Origin: Suttonella sp. R2A3
GTDB lineage: Bacteria > Pseudomonadota > Gammaproteobacteria > Cardiobacteriales > Cardiobacteriaceae
Direction: 5' to 3'
Length of the DNA: 64,000 nt
Assembly (NCBI RefSeq): GCF_021513215.1
Contig: NZ_CP090975.1
Coordinates: 1,626,001 to 1,690,000 of the forward strand
This document shows positions 35,618 through 44,358 of this stretch, one piece after another. Position 1 is the stretch's first letter. Each line of letters starts with the position of its first letter. The translations under genes were made by a program, and so were the position numbers. The notes below the pieces were generated by a model. The model was given only the letters and a program-made list of their open reading frames with translations, made no database searches and was not told the origin of the DNA.

Positions 35618-36654
35618 AAACAATGAAAGCGTTAGTTAAAGCACACGCTGGCGTAGGGCTCGAGATGCAAGACGTTGCTGTGCCGAGCATTGGTCACAAT
35701 GACCTCTTGATAAAAATTGATAAAACCGCGATTTGTGGCACAGATGTGCACATCTGGCAATGGGACGCGTGGGCAGAGAAAACCATTCCTGTGCCGATGC
35801 ATGTCGGTCATGAATATGTCGGGCGTGTGGTTGAGATTGGTTCAGAAGTAGAAGGCTTTAGTATTGGTCAGCGCGTTTCTGGCGAAGGGCATATTACCTG
35901 TGGTCATTGCCGTAATTGCCGCGCTGGTCGTCGTCACCTTTGCCGCAATACCGAAGGCGTGGGCGTTAACCGTCCAGGCTGTTTTGCCGAGTATTTAGCG
36001 ATCCCCGCGTTCAATGCGTTCCCGATTCCCGATAATATCAGCGACGATCTGGCGGCGATTTTCGACCCGTTTGGTAATGCGGTACACACCGCGCTCGCCT
36101 TTAACCTTGTGGGCGAAGATGTGCTGATTACCGGTGCTGGCCCGATTGGGATTATGGCAGCAGCAGTGGCCAAACAAGCTGGCGCGCGTCATGTGGTGAT
36201 CACCGATGTGAACCCTGATCGACTGCAGCTTGCCGAACGTCTAGGTGTGACGCGTGCGGTCAATGTCAGTAACACGGATTTAACTGAAGTCATGCGCGAG
36301 CTGGAAATGCACGAAGGCTTTGATGTCGGGCTGGAAATGTCCGGCAACGAACAGGCGTTCCGACAAATGCTCGCCACCATGAATCACGGCGGCAATGTGG
36401 CACTGCTTGGTATTCCGCCGGGTGAGATGGCGATCGATTGGAATCAGGTGATTTTTAAAGGACTGACCATTAAAGGCATCTACGGACGAGAGATGTTTGA
36501 AACGTGGTATAAAATGCCGGCGTTGATTCAAGGTGGGCTCAACCTCGCGCCGATGATCACGCATACGTTTTCCGCGAGCGATTATGAGCAAGCTTTTGCG
36601 ACGATGATTAGTGGTAAAAGCGGTAAGGTCCTGCTCGACTGGACCACGATTTAA
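35614..36654 (+). CDS. tdh: L-threonine 3-dehydrogenase
   Basis: The 346-residue zinc alcohol-dehydrogenase-family protein has the catalytic zinc ligands in [10 protein letters not shown] and MHVGHEYVG. The four-Cys structural zinc lobe is [15 protein letters not shown], and the NAD loop is [12 protein letters not shown]. It oxidises threonine to 2-amino-3-oxobutanoate for Kbl. Translation is coupled to kbl by ATGA, with GGGAG upstream. Confidence 0.96.
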   Translation: MKTMKALVKAHAGVGLEMQDVAVPSIGHNDLLIKIDKTAICGTDVHIWQWDAWAEKTIPVPMHVGHEYVGRVVEIGSEVEGFSIGQRVSGEGHITCGHCRNCRAGRRHLCRNTEGVGVNRPGCFAEYLAIPAFNAFPIPDNISDDLAAIFDPFGNAVHTALAFNLVGEDVLITGAGPIGIMAAAVAKQAGARHVVITDVNPDRLQLAERLGVTRAVNVSNTDLTEVMRELEMHEGFDVGLEMSGNEQAFRQMLATMNHGGNVALLGIPPGEMAIDWNQVIFKGLTIKGIYGREMFETWYKMPALIQGGLNLAPMITHTFSASDYEQAFATMISGKSGKVLLDWTTI

Positions 36655-36669
36655 TCGCTTTATCTTAAG

Positions 36670-36708
36670 CCTAATGCGCAGCGCACTCATAGGGTGTTGC
36701 GTATTAGG
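36670..36708. terminator. Hairpin after tdh
   Basis: CCTAATGCGCA (36670-36680) pairs with TGCGTATTAGG (36698-36708) with one G-T pair. No T-run follows, so it is either an inefficient terminator or an mRNA end-stabilising stem. Confidence 0.45.
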
Positions 36709-36810
36709 TTAACTCAGCGAATGCTGTATTCACGAAAAAATAACTTGATAAAGTTGCCGAGATATTATAATTTGTTAATATTTAAGCCACCCATTTAGGG
36801 AGTGCAACCG

Positions 36811-37656
36811 GTGAGTTCCTCAATCAACCGCTTTATCAGATTGGCGGTTTTGGTTAGCGCATTTATCATTATCGTCGCGGCATTTCTCTCCGCAGTCGTG
36901 GTATGGCCGGAGTATGTGTTATACCGCGAAATGGGCGGCGTGATGAACGGCTATTACCAGCAATTTATTATTCCGAGCGTGATAGCGCTCGGCTGGTGGA
37001 TTGCTGCGTTTTGGCTATATTTGCGCGGTGGGCAATCGCGCTGGTTTGGCTTGGTGCTGCTTGCCTTGTGCTGGTTGCTGTCGCCTTTGGTGAGTAACCT
37101 TTTTCCGTTTTTATCCTATGAATACAGCGAATCGAGGCTGATTGGCTATTTGCCAGTATTGCCAAAATTGCTCAGCGAGCTGCTCACGCTAGGGTATTTG
37201 CTGTGTTATATCGTGCTGCCCGGGATAGGTCTCTATTACTGTCTTAAAAGACCACCATCGCTGCGTCACGCGCTGTTTAACGGTTTGTTGTTATTATGCT
37301 TGCTGCGCTATTTGCTGACCTTGATTATCCTTGCCAGCAACATTACCTTGCTCAATGATAGCAGTCGTTTGCCTGGCAAATTTGTCAGCGAGTGGCTAAG
37401 CAATCATACCCAGAGTGTGATATCGCATTACAGCGTTTGGCCAGCGTTAATCGCCACGCTGGTGCTCTATCTTAATGTGTTTGTATGGCGAGATGGTTAT
37501 AAAAAACTCAGCCTGTTGTGCGCACCGCTCACTTTAAGCGCGCTGATCGCTAATCTCTATATGACACGCTTTGTTTTAGATCCGCTGTTTTATATTCTAG
37601 CGGTGGTTTTTGCGCTTTATTTTTATGCAAAAGCAGCAACTGAGAAATCATCTTAA
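36811..37656 (+). CDS. Polytopic membrane protein of unknown function
   Basis: I do not recognise the family. The protein of about 281 residues has roughly eight hydrophobic segments, starting FIRLAVLVSAFIIIVAAFLS and ending PLFYILAVVFALYFYAKAA, with short loops and no obvious catalytic motif. A larger loop near residues 195-215 contains NDSSRLPGKFVSEWLSNHTQ. The GTG at 36811 is eight bases after AGGGAG and is preferred to the GTG at 36802. It stands alone between tdh and a convergent gene pair. Confidence 0.7.
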   Translation: MSSSINRFIRLAVLVSAFIIIVAAFLSAVVVWPEYVLYREMGGVMNGYYQQFIIPSVIALGWWIAAFWLYLRGGQSRWFGLVLLALCWLLSPLVSNLFPFLSYEYSESRLIGYLPVLPKLLSELLTLGYLLCYIVLPGIGLYYCLKRPPSLRHALFNGLLLLCLLRYLLTLIILASNITLLNDSSRLPGKFVSEWLSNHTQSVISHYSVWPALIATLVLYLNVFVWRDGYKKLSLLCAPLTLSALIANLYMTRFVLDPLFYILAVVFALYFYAKAATEKSS

Positions 37657-37756
37657 GCGCTTGTATTGCGCCTCTATAGGCTAAAAGCACGCCAGGCCAT
37701 CAGCAGGCGTACGAGTAAATGATTCCTAATGAACGCTTTTAGAGCGCTTATTTATG

Positions 37757-38185
37757 TTATTGCGGTTGGTAAATAAGCGCTACGCCATCGCCAGAAATGG
37801 TCAGCTTTTTATCGCTTCGAGAGATGTGCTGGGCTTGCTCAAGCGCGGTAAAGTAGCTTTGCTCAAACTGCATTGCCGGCATAGGGCCTGCCATACGAGT
37901 GGTGATTAATGGGGCATCGGCATGGATATTGCCGCCGCTAATCGTCACTGGGTAACGGTATTGGTTTACCGGACCCTGGCCAACTATAGCCTCACCATCA
38001 ACAAATGATAAGGTGACCGCTTTAGCACTCTGGCTAAGGTCCATGGCTTGACCATCGGCCTCGCCACTGACCAATTGCCAAGTCTGATTGTTTTCGCTAA
38101 GTCCAGACATGCTGGCACCGCCACAAGCTGCTAAAAAGGTTGTGGCGCCTATCGCTAATAAGGCACGTTTTGCTAGGGTGTTCAT
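37757..38185 (-). CDS. META-domain (HslJ-like) lipoprotein
   Basis: The 142-residue protein has a lipoprotein signal (LLAIGATTFLAAC), so the mature protein starts at Cys21 or so. A META/HslJ-like domain follows, with WQLVSGEADG near its start and GQGPVNQYRYPVTISGG in the middle. HslJ-type proteins are linked to heat or novobiocin response; the function is unclear. It is translationally coupled to the upstream YhcB-like gene by ATGA. Confidence 0.75.
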   Translation of the reverse strand: MNTLAKRALLAIGATTFLAACGGASMSGLSENNQTWQLVSGEADGQAMDLSQSAKAVTLSFVDGEAIVGQGPVNQYRYPVTISGGNIHADAPLITTRMAGPMPAMQFEQSYFTALEQAQHISRSDKKLTISGDGVALIYQPQ

Positions 38186-38943
38186 GATTTATTGCCATTG
38201 ATGTGTTTTTTGACTGATTCAACCGCCGTTTCATGCTCATTGGCTTTGATTGGATCGGCTGTGTTTTTTGTAGCAGGTTTTAAGCCGGCTTTTTCTGCGG
38301 CGATATGGACATTGCTTTTCGCTGGTTGTTCGGTCTTGGCTTCTGCATCAGCGCTTGCAGGTTTGCTGCTAGAAGTTTTTTTTGCGTTATCAGCATTGGT
38401 GGCAGGCTTGCTCGGAGCGTCTTTCTTTGCTGCTTCAGCTGTTTTTGTCTGATCGGCAGATTGCTTGTTAGCGCTCGCATCAGCTTCGGTTGGTTTAGGC
38501 GCTGCCTGTTCACTTGATTTAGCTTCTGCTGCTGATTTTTTTGTAGCATCAGTTGGCTTGTTGACCACACTTTGCTGGTCAATTGAGGTGCGTTTATCCG
38601 CTGAGGCGTCTTGTTCGTCAACGAGATATGCTAAGGTTACGGCTTTACCTTGACGCTTTTCTAACTGCGCTTGCAAGGCTTTGTCATCCATCAAATGCTG
38701 CGCACCGTCGCTTAAGTGATTAAACACCTCTTTGTAGCTTTTGGTGAGGTTATCTACCGCATCGGCCGTTTTCGCGAAATGGGCGTTCACTTCGCTACGG
38801 TAGGTGTCAAATTCCTTTTTCAATGCGCTGTAATCTTTAGAGTCTTTGCTTTTGCGCGAGATTGCGATGATACCAAAAATCACAGCACCAATCACAAAAC
38901 CGACCGCGCCGGCAATAATCAGATTCATGTCCACATTTCCCAT
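38182..38943 (-). CDS. YhcB/ZapG-like (DUF1043) membrane-anchored protein with an extended Ala/Lys tail
   Basis: The 253-residue protein has one N-terminal membrane segment (LIIAGAVGFVIGAVIFGIIA). The DUF1043 coiled-coil region follows (LKKEFDTYRSEVNAHFAKTA, YKEVFNHLSDGAQHLM). YhcB of E. coli (about 130 residues) links division and envelope growth. Here a low-complexity tail rich in Ala, Lys, Ser and Asp covers about residues 115-240, roughly doubling the length. The ATG at 38943 follows GGAGG. Confidence 0.75.
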   Translation of the reverse strand: MGNVDMNLIIAGAVGFVIGAVIFGIIAISRKSKDSKDYSALKKEFDTYRSEVNAHFAKTADAVDNLTKSYKEVFNHLSDGAQHLMDDKALQAQLEKRQGKAVTLAYLVDEQDASADKRTSIDQQSVVNKPTDATKKSAAEAKSSEQAAPKPTEADASANKQSADQTKTAEAAKKDAPSKPATNADNAKKTSSSKPASADAEAKTEQPAKSNVHIAAEKAGLKPATKNTADPIKANEHETAVESVKKHINGNKS

Positions 38944-39015
38944 ATATCCTCCGCCAAATATCTCGATAAAGTCCTATGATAACAAACTATGCAACGCTGC
39001 GTGATGGTGACGCGT

Positions 39016-40434
39016 TTAGCGCGAGCGATAACCAAATAAGCGTTGCTCTTTGATCAATGCGGCAACCGGCTCTGGCACATCGTCTTCCCAGCCTTCAATC
39101 CCTTCTTGAATGCCTTGTAACACCTCGCGCGATTGAATATGAAACAGCGCCGCGTTCGAATCGTTGATCCCGCGTAAGAAGCCATTTTCAATCAAATGTC
39201 GGTAGAGGTGCATTAAATGATTGGGCAGTTCGATATTCTGGTAGCTGATTTCTTCGTCGTCGCTATCAAGCTCAGGGTAGGCATAAACAATCGTATTATC
39301 TGGGAATAATTTACCCAAACCTTCCATAATCCCGCCGGGCACACCGCGGTAAAAATCCTCATCAAAAATCTGGCGGATATTGCTCATCCCCATCACTAAA
39401 CCGATTTGCTTTTGGGTGAATTGACGGAAATACGCGCGCAAACGGAAATAACGCACATAGTCAGAAATCATCACGTGATAACCGAGCGCAGTCAGCTGAT
39501 CAACGCGCTCAACAAAATCCCGGTCATCAACGTTTTCATTATTGCCGACTAACTGGTTGAGGGTGATTTCCGCGAGCATCAGCGTATTATCGCGACTGAT
39601 GCCGTGTAAGCTGCTAAATTCTTTCATCCCCTGCGCCATCATATCTTCGTTGATTTTCGTAAACGGCTTGAACGCACCGCGCATCACCAAGATATTGTTT
39701 TTATACAACAGCTCAGAAGGTACGCACACTTTCCCTTCAGGGTTAAACATGATCGCGCGCGTTTTCCAAGAGCGGATGAGGTGTAGGTTCAGGCAGCGGT
39801 TGTCTTCGTCTTCAAAATACGGGCCAAAAAATTCGATACTGTCGATTTCCAGGCGATCAGTGCCAATCCCATCGGTGAGCGAATCAATCAGCTCACGTGG
39901 GTCTTCATAAAGAAAATACGCGCCATAAATCAGGTTCACCCCTAACACACCAAGCGCTTCTTGCTGGGCGTTCGCGTCTTCATCGAGCATCCGTACATGG
40001 ACAATAATATCGCTCGGTGGCGCTTCAGGATAAAGCTGGACACGAATCCCGCTCCAGGCGTGGCATTCATTGTCGCGATTAAAGCTTTTCGCAGCCACGG
40101 TAGCGGCGTAGGCAAAAAAGGTTGAGCTCTTCGGGCGGGTGTCCTGCACACGATCAACCACTTGGCTGAATTCGCGCTCGAGCATTGCGCACAGCCGACT
40201 ACGACTGACATAGCGACCGTTAGGGTCCGCGCCATAAATCGCGTTGGAGAATTGCATGTCATACGCCGACATCGTTTTCGCAATCGTACCGGCAGCCGCA
40301 CCTGCGCGGAAAAATTCGCGCGCCACTTCTTGACCAGCGCCAATTTCAACGATTGTCCCATATTTGCGCTCGTCTAAGTTGACCAGTAATGCTTTGTCGC
40401 GGGTGGTTAGTTTCTTGCGCTTGATGCGTTCCAT
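39016..40434 (-). CDS. Conserved protein of unknown function
   Basis: The 472-residue soluble-looking protein opens MERIKRKKLTTRDKALLVNL and contains EIGAGQEVAREFFRAGAAAG, SAYDMQFSNAIYG and VLGVNLIYGAYFLYEDPREL. I recall very similar, highly conserved proteins in cyanobacteria and proteobacteria whose database names (such as TonB-dependent receptor) look wrong, since there is no signal peptide or barrel. No fold or catalytic motif is clear to me. It starts after GAGG and stands alone upstream of the YhcB-like gene. Confidence 0.8.
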   Translation of the reverse strand: MERIKRKKLTTRDKALLVNLDERKYGTIVEIGAGQEVAREFFRAGAAAGTIAKTMSAYDMQFSNAIYGADPNGRYVSRSRLCAMLEREFSQVVDRVQDTRPKSSTFFAYAATVAAKSFNRDNECHAWSGIRVQLYPEAPPSDIIVHVRMLDEDANAQQEALGVLGVNLIYGAYFLYEDPRELIDSLTDGIGTDRLEIDSIEFFGPYFEDEDNRCLNLHLIRSWKTRAIMFNPEGKVCVPSELLYKNNILVMRGAFKPFTKINEDMMAQGMKEFSSLHGISRDNTLMLAEITLNQLVGNNENVDDRDFVERVDQLTALGYHVMISDYVRYFRLRAYFRQFTQKQIGLVMGMSNIRQIFDEDFYRGVPGGIMEGLGKLFPDNTIVYAYPELDSDDEEISYQNIELPNHLMHLYRHLIENGFLRGINDSNAALFHIQSREVLQGIQEGIEGWEDDVPEPVAALIKEQRLFGYRSR

Positions 40435-40448
40435 CGTCGCTTGCCTCG

Positions 40449-41246
40449 TTAATTAAAATTGCGTTTAACATACCGCAGATCGTGCTTGCCGTCCAATGTT
40501 AGCAACATATCAAGCATGCGTTCATGGACTACTGCTTGCACAATATAGCGCTCACCATCTTGAGCGCTATCAAGTATCACACCAGCGCGTTGGGTGCCGC
40601 TGCGAATAATATCGCCGGGCGCGATAGAGGCGCCAATATCGGTTTCTGCGCTGATTAAATACTGACGATTTTGTGATTTATAGTGCAGGCGGGCCACGTT
40701 TTCTTGGCCCACATAGCAGCCCTTGGTAAAGCTCACCCCATCAGCGGCATCAAGCGCTAAAGCCTGTGGTAAAAATTGATCGCTGGTGGCTGGATAAATT
40801 TGCGCGATTCCAGCGCGAATACGCGGTAGGGCGACACTCAAAGCTTCATCCGGCGCTTGATTGGCTAATACCACGCGATAGCCGGCAAAGCCGTCGAGGA
40901 TAAAGCGATCCGCTTTACGCACTACGCTGCGCTCGTTAGTCTCTTCTTGGTGTGTCTCAGTATAGCTCACACAAGGATAAGGGCTGATGGTGACATCGCT
41001 ACGCAACACAAACAGGTTTAAACGCTTGGCTAAGGTGTCGATGACATCGGCTGAAGAGCCTAATAACACGCCGTCGTCAATGCGTAATAACCACACCACC
41101 GCGAGCACTTTACCCAGTGGTGAGCAGTAAGCGGCAAGCTGCCAATTATCCTGATCTAGGCGTGTCAGGTCGTTGGTTAGCTGACCTTGGAGAAAGCTGT
41201 TAACGTCGCTGCCGGTTAAATGCAACCAAGCCATTTCTTGAGTCAT
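40449..41246 (-). CDS. ygfZ: Folate-binding protein YgfZ
   Basis: The protein of about 265 residues has the GcvT-like opening AWLHLTGSDVNSFLQGQLTN and the signature KGCYVGQENVARLHYKS with the conserved Cys. YgfZ uses folate in assembly or repair of some Fe-S clusters, which suits the neighbouring SdhB, Nth and Rnf Fe-S proteins. The start is uncertain: ATGs at 41285, 41258 and 41246 are in frame. GAGG is 12 bases before the last, which also begins nearest to family homology. Confidence 0.88.
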   Translation of the reverse strand: MTQEMAWLHLTGSDVNSFLQGQLTNDLTRLDQDNWQLAAYCSPLGKVLAVVWLLRIDDGVLLGSSADVIDTLAKRLNLFVLRSDVTISPYPCVSYTETHQEETNERSVVRKADRFILDGFAGYRVVLANQAPDEALSVALPRIRAGIAQIYPATSDQFLPQALALDAADGVSFTKGCYVGQENVARLHYKSQNRQYLISAETDIGASIAPGDIIRSGTQRAGVILDSAQDGERYIVQAVVHERMLDMLLTLDGKHDLRYVKRNFN

Positions 41247-41371
41247 GGCAGTATTCATCCTCGTTATTTCAATATTACATGCCATGATACATTTTATCGC
41301 CTGCTAAGCTGGCATGAAAGCTGCGATAGGCGTACTATAAGTATAGCTAGGTTAACGATAGGAGTAAGATG

Positions 41372-41542
41372 ATGTCTGAACCTTCAAAAAATGCCGCGCA
41401 AGACGCGCCCAAAACAGCCACTGAAGCCGAGGTGGAAAACAGCCAATCAAGCAATAACAAAAAAGAAACTGGCGGGCCGAAAGGGCTTGAACCAACGCGT
41501 TACGGCGATTGGGAACGTAACGGGCGTTGTGTGGATTTTTAA
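41372..41542 (+). CDS. SDHAF4-like succinate dehydrogenase assembly factor (DUF1674)
   Basis: A 56-residue ORF begins at the ATG at 41372 (GGAG seven bases upstream; another ATG lies directly before it at 41369). It has a disordered Ala/Glu/Ser-rich N-terminus and the diagnostic C-terminus GGPKGLEPTRYGDWERNGRC followed by VDF. That motif defines the SDHAF4/DUF1674 family, whose eukaryotic member binds flavinylated SdhA before complex assembly. It lies 210 bp upstream of sdhC on the same strand, supporting the same role. Confidence 0.85.
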   Translation: MSEPSKNAAQDAPKTATEAEVENSQSSNNKKETGGPKGLEPTRYGDWERNGRCVDF

Positions 41543-41622
41543 GATATTACAAACGTCAATAATTCTCATTTTTAAGTCAAGATTAGCAGGCGATTGCTCC
41601 GCCAATCTGGCAGTGGTTCTGC

Positions 41623-41628
41623 TATAAT
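41623..41628 (+). promoter_or_regulatory. Probable -10 of an sdh promoter
   Basis: A perfect TATAAT lies between the SDHAF4-like gene and sdhC. No good -35 is at 16-18 bp (GCCAAT-like sequence only), suggesting an activator. Transcription from here would include the structured leader at 41647-41719. Confidence 0.5.
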
Positions 41629-41646
41629 TTATTAAGAAAAGCTTAA

Positions 41647-41719
41647 GGTGCTTTATCGATGGTAGGGCGTTGGTACGCCTTATAAGCACCCAAAGTGCCG
41701 CAAGGTTGCTGATCTTGCG
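41647..41719 (+). ncRNA. Candidate structured 5' leader of sdhCDAB
   Basis: GGTGCTT/AAGCACC (41647-41653, 41684-41690) closes an internal loop and an inner stem AGGGCGT/ACGCCTT with tetraloop TGGT (41664-41681). A second hairpin, CGCAAG/CTTGCG (41699-41704, 41714-41719), follows, ending 33 nt before the sdhC ATG. Two stacked stems with a 10-nt versus 2-nt internal loop suggest a cis-regulatory RNA. I do not recognise the class. Confidence 0.5.
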
Positions 41720-41752
41720 ATGCATCCACTAAAAATAACATTCGAGGCAATT

Positions 41753-42134
41753 ATGGAAAACGATAATCGACCCTTATCTCCGCACCTTCAGGTGTATCGT
41801 TGGCAATTCACCATGGCGATGTCTCATTTTGCACCGCGCCACCGGGGTCGCAAGCGCCGTAGGCCTGCTGCTGATTACTTGGTGGCTCGCGATGAGCGCA
41901 AGCGGCAAAGATGGCTATGAAACCGCGAGTGCCTTTTTTGGCAATTTCTTTGTGATGATGATTTTGTTTTTCTGGTCGGGGGCGCTGATTTATCATTTCT
42001 GTAATGGTATCCGTCATTTGTCCTGGGACGCTGGTAAAGGGCTGGACATTCCCTGTGCGAAAAAAAGCGCACGCATCGTACAAATCGCCACTGTAGTCAT
42101 CACATTAGCCGTATGGCTGTGCATTTTGCTCTAA
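41753..42134 (+). pseudogene. sdhC: Succinate dehydrogenase cytochrome b556 subunit, with a +1 frameshift
   Basis: From the ATG at 41753 (after CGAGG) the protein opens RPLSPHLQVYRWQFTMAMS, exactly SdhC. The frame is then lost. The rest (ILHRATGVASAVGLLLITWW to the heme-ligand region LIYHFCNGIRHLSWD and the last membrane helix) is in the +1 frame up to 42134. One extra base, best explained by the C at 41825 in TCTCATTTT, breaks the Ser/Ile/Leu/His/Arg quinone-site motif. Removing it gives a normal SdhC of about 126 residues. Sequencing error or a real mutation are both possible. Confidence 0.85.
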
Positions 42135-42153
42135 GCTATAAGGAAAAATCATT

Positions 42154-42537
42154 ATGAGTATTTTACAATCCTTAAAAAAAGCCAAAGGACTGGGTTCAGG
42201 TCATAACGGTACCCATCATTTTATCGTCCAGCGCGCCAGTGCAGTGATTTTGATTCCTTTAGTACTGTATTTTCTCTTTTCACTGATCGTGTTAAGCGAC
42301 GCAGAAGGCTTTGCAGCGGTTCAGGCTTGGTTTGCTAATCCTCTGAATAGCGGTCTGTCTTTAGCCTTTATTATCACCGGTTTTTATCATGCGGCGCTGG
42401 GTCTGCAAGTAGTGATCGAAGACTATATTCACCACGAACAGAGCAAATGGCTGGCGTTGATTGCGGTTAAAGGCGTGTGTTTGATTGGCGCGCTGATTGC
42501 CATCGTCTCTATTATCCGCCTCGGACTCGCGCACTAA
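42154..42537 (+). CDS. sdhD: Succinate dehydrogenase membrane anchor subunit
   Basis: The 127-residue protein has three membrane segments and the SdhD features HHFIVQRASAVILIPL and FYHAALGLQVVIEDYIHHE, with the His that helps bind heme and the Asp-Tyr near the quinone site. It anchors SdhAB to the inner membrane with SdhC. It is 19 bp after sdhC and 18 bp before sdhA. Confidence 0.94.
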   Translation: MSILQSLKKAKGLGSGHNGTHHFIVQRASAVILIPLVLYFLFSLIVLSDAEGFAAVQAWFANPLNSGLSLAFIITGFYHAALGLQVVIEDYIHHEQSKWLALIAVKGVCLIGALIAIVSIIRLGLAH

Positions 42538-42555
42538 TTAAGGACCTTTTTCATC

Positions 42556-44346
42556 ATGACAAAAAAATACACCATTCATCATCATTCTTACGACGTTGTC
42601 GTGGTCGGCGCTGGTGGCGCAGGCTTGCGTGCCACATTCGGTATGGCGCTCGAAGGCTTAAAAACCGCCTGTGTAACCAAAGTCTTCCCAACCCGTTCGC
42701 ACACTGTTGCTGCGCAAGGCGGGATCGCTGGCGCGCTTGGTAATATGGGCGAAGATAAGTGGCAGTGGCACTTTTATGACACAGTGAAAGGCTCGGACTG
42801 GCTGGGCGACCAAGACGCGATTGCCTATATGTGTCGTGAGGCGATTCCGGCAATTATTGAATTAGAACATTATGGCGTACCGTTTTCGCGTAACGCTGAA
42901 GGTAAAATTTATCAGCGTCCGTTTGGTGGGATGACCACCCACTTTGGTGAAGGACAAGCTGAGCGAACGTGTGCCGCCGCTGACCGTACTGGACACGCGA
43001 TCTTGCATACCCTCTATCAACAAGCGCTGCGTAACCACGCAGAGTTCTTCATCGAATATTTCGCTACCGATCTGCTTATGGGTGAAGATGGCTCATGCCG
43101 CGGCGTATTAGCGCTCGATTTAGCCAAAGGCGAGCTGCATGTCTTTAACGCACAAATGGTGGTGTTGGCGACAGGTGGCTATGGTCGCGCTTGGTTATCC
43201 GCGACTTCAGCGCACACCTGTACCGGCGATGGTAACGGCATGGTACTGCGTGCTGGCCTTGCCCTGCAAGATATGGAATTCACCCAATTCCACCCAACTG
43301 GCATCTACGGCTCTGGCTGCTTAATGACCGAAGGGTGTCGTGGTGAAGGTGGCTATTTGACCAACAGCGAAGGCGAGCGTTTTATGGAACGCTACGCACC
43401 AAACGCTAAAGATCTCGCCTCACGTGATGTGGTCTCGCGCGCTGAAGCGATCGAGATCCGCGAAGGCCGTGGTGTGGGTAAAAACAAAGACCATATCTAC
43501 CTGCACTTAGAGCATTTAGGTGCGGATGTGATCAACAAACGTTTGCCGGGGATCGCCGAAACCGCGCGTATTTTCGCAGGCGTTGATGTGACTAAAGAAC
43601 CAAGCCCGATTTTACCGACCGTCCACTACAACATGGGCGGCATCCCAACCAACTATCATGGTGAGGTAGTGCAGCTTAAAGATGGTGATCCTGATTACGT
43701 GGTACCAGGGTTGATGGCGATTGGTGAGGCAGGCTGTGTCTCGGTGCATGGTGCGAACCGCCTTGGCTCGAACTCGCTGCTTGATCTGGTCGTCTTTGGT
43801 CGTGCTGCGGCGCACCGCGCACGTGACGTGATTAAACCAAATACAACCCCTGCACCAATCCCAGAGGCAGCGCTTGAAAAAGCACTCGATCGCTTTGCGC
43901 GCATTCATGAAGCCAATGGTGATACGGCAACCGCTGAGATTCGCGATGCGATGCAGCGTGATATGCAAAATCATGCCGGGGTATTCCGCACCAGCGACAG
44001 CCTAATCGAAGGTGTGAACAAAGTAAATGAGGTATATCAGAGCTTTGATGGCGTGCGTGTGACCGATAAGAGCCTCAACTGGAACACCGATTTAGTTGAA
44101 ACATTTGAGCTTGCTAACCTGCTTGGTTGTGCGCAAGTCTCCATCGTGGCCGCAGAGAATCGTAAAGAAAGTCGCGGTGGACACGCGCATGAAGATTATC
44201 CGGATCGCGATGATGCGAACTGGATGAAACACACGCTGACCTGGCTTGACGACGACGGCACAGTCAAAATCGACTACCGTCCAGTCCATGACTTCACAGG
44301 TACTGATGAAGTCGAGTACGTCAAACCGAAGAAACGTGTGTATTAA
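42556..44346 (+). CDS. sdhA: Succinate dehydrogenase flavoprotein subunit
   Basis: The 596-residue protein has the FAD loop [15 protein letters not shown] and [11 protein letters not shown], whose His carries covalent FAD. Substrate-site motifs are [19 protein letters not shown] and [19 protein letters not shown]. It oxidises succinate to fumarate in complex II. The upstream SDHAF4-like protein is its likely assembly partner. Length is typical. Confidence 0.98.
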   Translation: MTKKYTIHHHSYDVVVVGAGGAGLRATFGMALEGLKTACVTKVFPTRSHTVAAQGGIAGALGNMGEDKWQWHFYDTVKGSDWLGDQDAIAYMCREAIPAIIELEHYGVPFSRNAEGKIYQRPFGGMTTHFGEGQAERTCAAADRTGHAILHTLYQQALRNHAEFFIEYFATDLLMGEDGSCRGVLALDLAKGELHVFNAQMVVLATGGYGRAWLSATSAHTCTGDGNGMVLRAGLALQDMEFTQFHPTGIYGSGCLMTEGCRGEGGYLTNSEGERFMERYAPNAKDLASRDVVSRAEAIEIREGRGVGKNKDHIYLHLEHLGADVINKRLPGIAETARIFAGVDVTKEPSPILPTVHYNMGGIPTNYHGEVVQLKDGDPDYVVPGLMAIGEAGCVSVHGANRLGSNSLLDLVVFGRAAAHRARDVIKPNTTPAPIPEAALEKALDRFARIHEANGDTATAEIRDAMQRDMQNHAGVFRTSDSLIEGVNKVNEVYQSFDGVRVTDKSLNWNTDLVETFELANLLGCAQVSIVAAENRKESRGGHAHEDYPDRDDANWMKHTLTWLDDDGTVKIDYRPVHDFTGTDEVEYVKPKKRVY

Positions 44347-44358
44347 GGAGGCAATATC

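Noticed and set aside
41641..41720. tRNA gene before sdhC
   Set aside because: The stems do not form a cloverleaf, and no T-arm GGTTCGA-type sequence or CCA end is present.
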